Source of the DNA: Chrysomallon squamiferum
Lineage: Eukaryota > Mollusca > Gastropoda > Neomphalida > Peltospiridae
Assembly: GCA_012295275.1 (NCBI GenBank)
Contig: CM022675.1
Location: 6,511,832 to 6,575,831, forward strand
DNA length: 64,000 bases
Direction of reading: 5' to 3'
The translations under genes were made by a program, and so were the position numbers. Below the pieces are notes generated by a model that searched no databases, was not told where the DNA came from, and worked only from the letters and a program-made list of their open reading frames with translations. This document shows, piece after piece, positions 51,384-64,000 of the stretch (the stretch's first letter is position 1; each line of letters opens with the position of its first letter).

Positions 51384-52249
51384 CAGTATACCCTCACCTA
51401 TTCGCGGTTCTCCATTCGCGGCCCCGCATATTCGCGGGTTAGGCTCTTAACCCTATCGCATCGTATGCTGGTATACCAGGCTAGCGTCATAACGTCATAA
51501 AAACAAATGCTCGGTAAACCGGGTTTTTGTAGGTCATAGAGACTTAAGTGCCTGAAGAGTAGGAATAATTACCTAAAGTGCTGTAAAGCAGCAGCTAAGC
51601 TGTGCCATACTGTACATTAGTGTTATCATCATCATCGTACGGCACTGCAAATGTCATCATCATTTTATTATCATTCATTATTGGTGACAGCACAAACAAT
51701 ATCAAATTTTTTCAATTATTATTGAAATACAGTACGTATTTTTTTATAAATGCATACACTGTATGTACAGTGCATATTTTTTGTGACCGTGTATTAATAA
51801 CGTTTTTAATTGCATATTATTACTGAATTGTATTATTATTACCTGAACTGTGCGTACTGTATTTATCTGTCTGTTTGCCTTTAAATTTGTTCCACTTTCT
51901 GTCAATTCTAATACATATGTTGTACGCATAGAAAATGACTTTACGGTACAGTAATACTGTATGGGTAACTATGCTATGAGGTGTTACTGTCCTCCTGCAC
52001 TTACGTTTCTTTCTGATTAAAATATTGTTTCAGTACAAAATTAAAATGTGTTTACATTATCATTACTACATTAGTGAAATACATAACTGCATGCAATATT
52101 ACTACATTATTACTGTATTAATGAGTAAGAGTGTCTTTAGAAAGTGTTTGGGAAGCATTTAGTACCGTATATAATCTCATAATAGACGTTTTAAAACTGC
52201 ATCCAATATTCGCGGTTTTTCGCTATTCGCGGGGGTTACGTTCTTTACC
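51384..52249 (+). mobile_element. pogo/Tigger-like MITE, longer copy with a rearranged end
   Basis: The left end, CAGTATACCCTCACCTATTC after TA (51382-51383), matches the right end of the copy at 54298-54937 in reverse. Internal sequence is shared throughout (for example CTAGCGTCATAACGTCATAA; TGAGTAAGAGTGTCTTTAGA). It keeps about 190 bp that the other copy lacks (about 51523-51690). At its right end, beyond TTTTTCGCTATTCGCGGGGG, the short loop TTACGTTCTTTACC is inverted relative to the other copy, and the terminal inverted repeat is missing. No transposase frame. TA target, short TIRs and CCCTCGCTATTCGCGG ends are features of pogo/Tigger elements; the family name is inferred. Confidence 0.7.
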
Positions 52250-53300
52250 TGTATTTCTGTTTTCGTTCTTGAATTGAAAAAATATTTCTAGAAAATATTT
52301 CATTTTCAATTCAATTTTTTATTATTTAACTTTTTTCAAAATTTATTATTATCTGTTATTATCCTTCTAATTTTGCTTTCTTTTCATTTATTAATCTTTA
52401 ATCTTTTCTTTCTATTTTTTTTGATACTTTTTTAATTAATTAATTAATTAATTAATTTATTGTTGTTGTTGTTCTTTGATTTTTATTTTATTTTATTTTA
52501 TTTTATTTTCATGACATTTTATGTTTTATGATTTTTAATTATTATTATTATTATTATTTTGGTTGGCAAAGGGAGATAATTCAAACTAGTCAGTTGCTAA
52601 ATTGCATGTCGTGAGAGAAACACAGTTTAACGTTTTATGAACATCACTGAAAGATAAAACAATGCAATGAGAGGAACGGGAAATAACGCTATTATCATGG
52701 AAATGGTTGTTGAGTGGAAAAAAAAACAAAAAAATGTAATTATCGTAAAAATGTTTTCATTAGCTATCAGGCCCATTTAATGTGGAGGAATATAAAATAT
52801 GATAAAAATAAATTAAAGCAATAAAATGAAACAGATATAAAACAAGGATATAAAACAAATATCTCACAGATTCATTATGTGTAGAATAATAAAAATGAAA
52901 AAAAAAAAAAAAAAAATGGCAATGAAAAATAATAAACGCCTTTTCTGATTAAACAACAACAGTTAAAAAACGATACGAAACATATAAAAAAACCAACAAA
53001 CGAAAAACAATCGAACAAATAAAAAAAAAAAAAAAAAAAAAAAAATAAAAAAAAAAAGAAGAAGAAGAAGAGAGAAAAAACCAAATAAATAAATAAATAA
53101 ACGAAAAAACAAATAAATGAATGAATAAACCTGTAAGTAAATAGATATGTTACTAATGCAACAAATAAAGAACGAATCAAAGAAATAACAAACAGACAAA
53201 AAAAAAAAAAAAAATACAAATCAGACAGATAAGCAAATAACTTTAAAAAAAGCAATGAACTCACACGGAACTAATTCTGCTTCGCGCTCTTTCAACATGC
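52250..53300. other. AT-rich intergenic, no gene seen
   Basis: ATTTT and ATTA runs, poly-A at 52898-52915, 53020-53058 and 53199-53214. The Phe-rich minus-strand frames are artefacts of poly-A. Confidence 0.6.
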
Positions 53301-53430
53301 CGATAATCGTGATATCGATTATCTCTTACAACGTATCGATAATCGTGATATCGATTATCTGTTACAACGTATCGATACTCGTTTTAACGGCGGCAAATAA
53401 AATGTTCCACTGAGGCTTTTATTTGCATGT
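53301..53430. promoter_or_regulatory. palindrome cluster with DRE-like and octamer motifs
   Basis: A 36-bp unit is repeated twice (53301-53336, 53337-53372), each holding the imperfect palindrome GATAATCGTGATATCGATTA with TC following. The junctions create TATCGATA (53335-53342 and about 53371-53378), identical to the DRE core described in Drosophila. About 45 bp further on lies the POU octamer ATTTGCAT (within TTATTTGCATG, about 53420-53430). Its role as an enhancer or promoter is inferred from motif density. Confidence 0.3.
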
Positions 53431-53519
53431 TGGCACTCGGCAGTGAAACGGAGAATGACTTCATTTGTGTTTAATGACAGTTCAACATATTTTTTGTGTT
53501 TTGTTTCTCAGGCACAGAT

Positions 53520-54295
<776 letters not shown>

Positions 54296-54297
54296 TA

Positions 54298-54937
54298 CAG
54301 TATTCCCTCGCTATTCGCGGGGGTTACGTTCTTTACCCCCCCGCGAATAGCGAAAAACCGCGAATATTGGATACAGTTTTAAAACGTCTATTATGAGATT
54401 ATATACGGTACTAAATGCTTCCCAAACACTTTCTAAAGACACTCTTACTCATTAATACAGTAATAATGTAGTAATATTGCATGCAGTTATGTATTTCACT
54501 AATGTAGTAATGATAATGTAAACACATTTTAATTTTGTACTGAAACAATATTTTAATCAGAAAGAAACGTTTAACACCGCATAGACAGTAACCCATACTG
54601 TATTACTGCAAAAGTCATTTTCTATGTAAACATATGTATTAGAATTGACAGAAAGTTTTAAAGGCAAAACAGACAGATAAATACATCCACAGTTCAGGTA
54701 AAATATGCAATTTTATTAATACAAAAAATATGCACTGTATATACAGTGTATGCATTTATAAAAAAAATACGTACTGTATTGCAATAATAATTGAAAAAAT
54801 TTGATATTGTTTGTGCGGTTTACCGAGCATTTGTTTTTATGACGTTATGACGCTAGCCTGGTATACCAGCATACGATGCGATATGGTTAAGAGCCTAACC
54901 CGCGAATGGGGAACCGCGAATAGGTGAGGGTATACTG
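54298..54937 (-). mobile_element. pogo/Tigger-like MITE, complete 640-bp copy with TA target duplication
   Basis: The element is flanked by TA on both sides (54296-54297, 54938-54939). Ends: CAGTATTCCCTCGCTATTCG on the left and, reversed, CAGTATACCCTCACCTATTC on the right, identical over most of 24 bp. Just inside the left end is a second hairpin: CTATTCGCGGGGG and CCCCCCGCGAATAG around a 13-bp loop. It is the inverted, internally shortened relative of 51384-52249. It has no coding capacity, so mobility would need a transposase from elsewhere. Confidence 0.78.
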
Positions 54938-54939
54938 TA

Positions 54940-56840
<1,901 letters not shown>

Positions 56841-57012
56841 TTATTATTATTATTATTATTATTGTTATTATTGTTATTATTATTGTTGTTATTGTTGTTG
56901 TTATTATTATTATTGTTGTTATTATTATTATTACTGTTTTTATTATTTTTATTTTTGTTGCTGTTGTTATTGTTGTTGTTGTTGTCGTCGTCGTTATTAT
57001 TATTATCATCAT
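56841..57012. repeat. ATT / GTT trinucleotide tract
   Basis: Alternating ATT and GTT with GTC near the end. Overlapping poly-Leu/Ile/Thr frames are artefacts. Confidence 0.95.
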
Positions 57013-57101
57013 CAACTCTCTGAACCTTTCACAACTTTATCTAATTACGGTTTTAATTTTTTTCGTTTTCAAATATTTCAGCAATAAGTGGGGAAGACAA
57101 T

Positions 57102-57104
<3 letters not shown>

Positions 57105-57184
<80 letters not shown>
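57105..57184. repeat. (CT)n microsatellite
   Basis: Forty CT units. Confidence 0.98.
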
Positions 57185-57187
<3 letters not shown>

Positions 57188-57541
57188 GTCTGGAACTCTG
57201 TCGAACAATTACATCTCAAAAGTTAATAACGACTTTTATCAAAGTCTGTTTGTCTTAAAATAACCTGGAATTTCATTATCTTTCTGTTTGTCTGTCTGTC
57301 TAGCAGAAAAAAACACAATTAAGATTAGAAAATAATCTAGTAATACATCACTGGAGTTTAAGTAATTTTAAGCGTTACTATGGAAACCATCTGTCCATTT
57401 GTGCGAACAACGTACTTAAACTTCAGGACAAAGAAGCTTGTATAGTGCCAGACGTAGGACTTTGTTTTATATATTAGAAATAAAAAAAAATAATAATAAA
57501 TTAAAAAAAAAAAAACGAAAGAAAATAACAGTGACATCGAC

Positions 57542-57580
<39 letters not shown>

Positions 57581-58055
57581 GATGATAATTATGACGATGA
57601 TGACGATGATGATGATGAAAAAAAATTAAATAAACTAAATAATTACGTTGAACTGAATTTCAGTTACTTTTAATTTTAATATTTATAAAATGATGGCGGA
57701 TCACTAGTAACCTATAAATACAAAACGAATAAAAGGATAAGAAAATTTTAATAATTAAACTGGAAAATATAGAATAGTTTGTCCTAGTTTTGAATCAGTT
57801 TTTATTTTATACTGCGTAATTTACATACACAGGTAACGTATTTTTCATTTGCACTGAAATAGATTTTATAAATAGGTATTCCTTTTATTCTTAAAACGAT
57901 TAATATAATTATAAAATAATACTTATGTCTTGGTTATCACTTAATGAATATTTTTCTTATTTAAAAGCCGTTCGTTTTCGCATTTCGTCAATTCAAAAGG
58001 AGGGTTTGAAAGTCTAAGACAAAATGATAAACACAAAATTTAATTTTCTAAAATT
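57185..58055. other. intergenic with AAT/GAT repeat, no gene seen
   Basis: AAT and GAT trinucleotides at 57538-57618; otherwise AT-rich unique sequence. Confidence 0.6.
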
Positions 58056-58457
58056 TTGAGACATGTACATAATGTAACATTACTTTTTAAACAATTTATA
58101 ATTCGAAGCTTTTTACTAAAATGTTTTATCTTAGTTGCTGCCAAGAAAAACGCCAACATCGGCTACACCATGATCGAAATCTACGCTTGTCGTCTGCATG
58201 GGGCACTAAAAATCCCATTTGCTGTTTTGACAGAATCAGTGTATTCCTACGCAGATGGAAACCGTGACGTTGTGACAAGTGACGTCATTCACTGTCAAAC
58301 GCTCAGTCGCTGTTCAAACCGGCAGCAGTCCAAAACCAGACACGAGAGCAGACGTCAAAAGCAAATTGCCCGCGCGGTCAATATTGACTCTTGGTCAAAA
58401 CGTTTACATTCGTTTCAGACGATAGAGACGGCGATTTGCATGTTTTGCTGCGTCTAG
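58056..58457 (+). CDS. unrecognised open frame in a GC-richer island
   Basis: The frame is open for 133 codons, with its first ATG near 58063. The part from 58134 on follows an acceptor-like site (TGTTTTATCTTAG) and has balanced codon use (AAKKNANIGYTMIEIYACRL ... SVYSYADGNRDVVTSDVIHC), ending CMFCCV. It also holds a full CRE palindrome TGACGTCA (58280-58287), so it could instead be a regulatory region. The downstream half is Arg/Gln/Ser-rich. No domain recognised; length is near the limit expected by chance. Confidence 0.2.
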   Translation: MRHVHNVTLLFKQFIIRSFLLKCFILVAAKKNANIGYTMIEIYACRLHGALKIPFAVLTESVYSYADGNRDVVTSDVIHCQTLSRCSNRQQSKTRHESRRQKQIARAVNIDSWSKRLHSFQTIETAICMFCCV

Positions 58458-58872
58458 GGCGCTGAGTACACGAACTGATACAAAGATCCACAGTTGTCGA
58501 TGAAGCGTAATCAGCTTGAAGGAAATTTAATTTAAAAACAACAACAACAACATGATCTGACTATTACGGCGATAACTGAATGATAAATTGATAGGCTTAT
58601 TTACAGATACCGGTATAGAGGTGTATACATACACATACATACATATATTTTCGTTAATAATATATCTAAATCTATATCTATATATATATATATATATATG
58701 TTTGTATGTATGTATGAATGGTTGTACTTATATATATATATATACACACATACATCAGCAAAAATGTTTCAATGTATGTATCATCATATATATTTTTATA
58801 TATATACTTGATATTTTATTAACAACAGACAGACAGGCAACCAGATAGACAGTCATACATACAAACATACAT

Positions 58873-58907
<35 letters not shown>

Positions 58908-59516
58908 TATATATATATTTATTTAAAATTTAACGGTCTGAATAGTGCTGTATACACCTCATTGTCTTCTTCAGTACAGTGTTCTTATAATTTCTTCTTT
59001 TACAGAAGTTGCTAACCATTTGTGGTATGTGCCCACGCAGACCAAGTTATCTGATTAAACAAAAATAAATATTTATTTTAAGAATTTATTTTCGAAGTCA
59101 CTGAAATTAGTGGCAGCTATGATCACGTGATGTATATTCGTTGTTTACTTGACTGTTTGTTTTTAGTAAACTGACTGACTGCAATGATGGAAAAAACAAC
59201 AACAAGGTAAAGGCGTTTGATATAATAGTAATAGTTTAATATAATATGTGTTTATTCTTAACAGTTTTATTTGGATGAAATCTTGCAAAAACATTTTTAT
59301 TTATTTATTTAAGATTTGACGGTCAGGAACGTAAGTAATGCTTATTAAAAATTTAGGGAAAAAAATTATGTTATTTCAAAGGGAAAAAAAACAACCAACA
59401 AATAATAACAATGTTATTCAGAATGGTTTCCACAGACTTCTGTTACTTTACATTCTACTGTTTTTTTTAAATATATTCTTAAAAGTATATTACATATGTA
59501 TGTATGTGTGATGTAT

Positions 59517-59521
<5 letters not shown>
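58458..59521. other. intergenic, no gene seen
   Basis: (TA)n at 58680-58700 and 58730-58742 and CATA/CA at 58855-58906. A phrase TTTATTTAAAATTTAACGGTC (58917-58937) recurs in diverged form at 59300-59324, a possible minor dispersed repeat. Confidence 0.5.

Positions 59522-59553
<32 letters not shown>
59522..59553. repeat. (GT)n microsatellite
   Basis: Sixteen GT units. Confidence 0.97.
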
Positions 59554-59557
<4 letters not shown>

Positions 59558-59735
59558 AAAGGACGTGCAAATTAACACTTATGTGAGTTTATCGGAAAAT
59601 GACACCAATGTACCTATCGGCATTGAAACAAGCCACATGGCACTGAAAATAAATTTACGAAATTACATCATGACAGCTTCTTGGGAATTCCGTGTAAACT
59701 TCATTAAAGATGTTATAAAACAGGACTGTTTATAA
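59558..59735 (+). CDS. unrecognised 57-codon frame
   Basis: After the GT repeat the frame runs KDVQINTYVSLSENDTNVPI, then ETSHMALKINLRNYIMTASW, then EFRVNFIKDVIKQDCL and TAA. Amino-acid content is varied and there is no simple repeat. The 5' boundary is unclear: the acceptor would be TGTGTTTTAAAG, with no good pyrimidine tract. Possibly a terminal exon or remnant. Confidence 0.14.
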
Positions 59736-59807
59736 TCGTAAATAACAAACATTTGTTAATTTCATCTGAAGGATACCGGGAAAAAAGGAGAGGGTTGAGA
59801 AAAGTAG

Positions 59808-62541
<2,734 letters not shown>

Positions 62542-62564
62542 TATTATCATCATCATCATCATCA

Positions 62565-62632
<68 letters not shown>

Positions 62633-62690
62633 GTTATCGTTGTTGCTATTATTATTACAATTTGACTATTATTACAGTTATTATTGTTAT
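62542..62690. repeat. ATC / ATT trinucleotide tract
   Basis: ATC, then about 25 ATT, then interrupted GTT/ATT to 62690. Confidence 0.95.
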
Positions 62691-62810
62691 TATCATATTT
62701 TAGTTGAGTTTAACTTAAAAAAACCCAAAAAAACAACAACAAACAAACAAAAACAACAATTAACAACAACAAACAAAACAAAACAAAAACAGGCTTGAGA
62801 CATTCTGGTT

Positions 62811-62960
62811 ATGAACAGGAAGTTCGGTCTGCGCATGTCTATTGACAAGAGCATCGACATCTTTTTTGACAGAGACTATGCTATCGATGACCTAGGATCG
62901 CAATTAAATAAGGACATACAGACTAAAGATAATTATTTTCCTAGGACTGAGAAGTCTTAA
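62811..62960 (+). CDS. small open frame of 49 aa, unrecognised
   Basis: ATG (context GGTTATGA, G at -3) opens MNRKFGLRMSIDKSIDIFFD, then RDYAIDDLGSQLNKDIQTKD and NYFPRTEKS before TAA. Codons are mixed and rich in C- or G-ending forms in the first 30 positions, unlike the flanks. An acceptor-like AAAACAG lies 20 nt upstream, with an in-frame TGA between, so if coding it starts at this ATG. It could be a short peptide gene, an exon or chance. Confidence 0.2.
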   Translation: MNRKFGLRMSIDKSIDIFFDRDYAIDDLGSQLNKDIQTKDNYFPRTEKS

Positions 62961-64000
62961 TTCAGTTTTTTCTTAACTGAACAAATTTCTTTTTTTTTTC
63001 TTTTTTTTTTTTCCTCTCCAGAGAACGTTCATTATACTGATAACTCTGAATACAAGTATCTGCTCTTAGAAATAAATATAGATTTTTTTTTTTTTTTTTA
63101 AACATTTTTTAGATAGTTAGCGATGATTACCCAATAGGTGAAAACGAAAGGTTTCGATAATTACGACAGTAACCGGAATTACGTCATCAGGCAAAGATAC
63201 CATTACACTGCTGCAGGCAACTGACTGGTTCTCCCAGCAGGCGTAATAAACTGAAGAAGCCTTGTTAAAAAATTAATGAGCAGATCTTGTCAGAAAAAAA
63301 AAAAAAAAAAAAAAAAAAAAAGAAGAAATCTTGATCTGTTTTGAAAAAGAAGAAAAAAACCAACAAAAAATAGAAAGAAAATCTTGGCGAACTTCTGGTC
63401 TCACAAGACGAAAAACTCGGAAATTTAAATTATGCTTCACTGATCTTCTTCAGTTTTCGTTAACTTGTAATATTTTTTTTTTTTTTTTTTTTTAATCCGC
63501 TGAACAACAACAACAACAACAAAAAAATATATATATTAATTTCTGTTCTTGGAAAAACTTTATTAAGTTATCTACTTTTTTCCTTTCTGTGTCGAAATTT
63601 TAACAACATCGACGACCGTTTTTACCCAGACCTTCACCATTAGTTTTGTATAAGTCATTAGCACCAACTGCTTCTGAAATTAACCTGTCTCGTGGGAAAC
63701 GGTTTAATCTATTTTATACATTCACACACACACACAAACACACACACATATATATATTAAATTATTTTCTCTTTTTATTTCATTTATTTTGCCTTTTTTT
63801 TTTTTCTTTTTTTTTAATGAAATTGTTTTCTATATTCGTTTAGTTTTTTTTAATCTGCACAAGGTTAATATTTGTTTTTCAGTTTTTCGCTCTAAACATG
63901 AATTCTAAAGAAAATCGACATTAATGAATACTGCAACGACAATTACTTTAAATACGTTTATTATTATTATTATTATTTTTAAATCTAGGTGTTGCAATCT
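62961..64000. other. AT-rich intergenic, no gene seen
   Basis: Poly-T at 62991-63011 and 63083-63101, poly-A at 63294-63321, poly-T at 63473-63494, CA/TA at 63722-63757 and ATT at the 3' edge. Confidence 0.6.

Overview
This is a eukaryotic, very AT-rich window, and almost all of it is non-coding. Microsatellites (CT/GA, CA, TA, ATT/AAT, TTTA, CATA, TCTA/TCTG), several kinds of minisatellite and a few short transposon-like elements make up much of its length. Together with an FMRFamide-receptor-like GPCR of lophotrochozoan type, this suggests a large, intron- and repeat-rich invertebrate genome. A mollusc (cephalopod or gastropod) is my best guess, but this is inferred from style and not proven. 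I saw nothing of bacterial, organellar or viral character.

One gene is clear: a class A GPCR on the minus strand (coding region 7000-8169, 389 aa, all seven helices in one exon). Splice signals predict a non-coding 5' exon at 8998-9077, a 712-bp intron and a short upstream ORF.

Elsewhere I list low-confidence exon candidates chosen by splice-site quality, phase and protein-like translation. The main ones are minus 6036-6308, 10827-11017 with 13700-13760, 29575-29633 with 30655-30775 and 41444-41733, and plus 20481-20662, 44586-45019, 50301-50738, 58056-58457, 59558-59735 and 62811-62960. At this base composition, stop-free stretches of 50-90 codons are common by chance: my rough count is a couple of hundred of 50 or more codons over six frames. 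Each candidate therefore needs transcript evidence.

Layout. 0-6 kb: intergenic with simple repeats. 6-10.4 kb: GPCR locus, with a 60-bp degenerate repeat on its 3' side. 10.4-15.2 kb: 20-bp and 19-bp degenerate minisatellites, two minus-strand exon candidates and a perfect 21-bp hairpin. 17.5-18.4 kb: an old terminal-inverted-repeat element. 20.5-22 kb: plus-strand exon or promoter candidates. 30.1-30.6 kb: three copies of a 148-bp repeat with an ATF/CREB-like palindrome. 31.9-35.0 kb: a tandem segmental duplication of about 1.1 kb, leading directly into a CpG-rich 28-bp array. 37-47 kb: CT/GA arrays, exon candidates and a perfect 30-bp inverted repeat around a CT tract. 49.4-55 kb: a 32-bp array, an in-frame 27-bp array, a Z-DNA-prone tract, a dispersed repeat and two inverted pogo/Tigger-like MITEs. 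55-64 kb: mostly microsatellite-rich intergenic DNA.

No set of genes here forms an operon or pathway. The most notable structures are the tandem arrays, their apparent origin from neighbouring duplications, and the compact inverted-repeat and CRE-like motif clusters.
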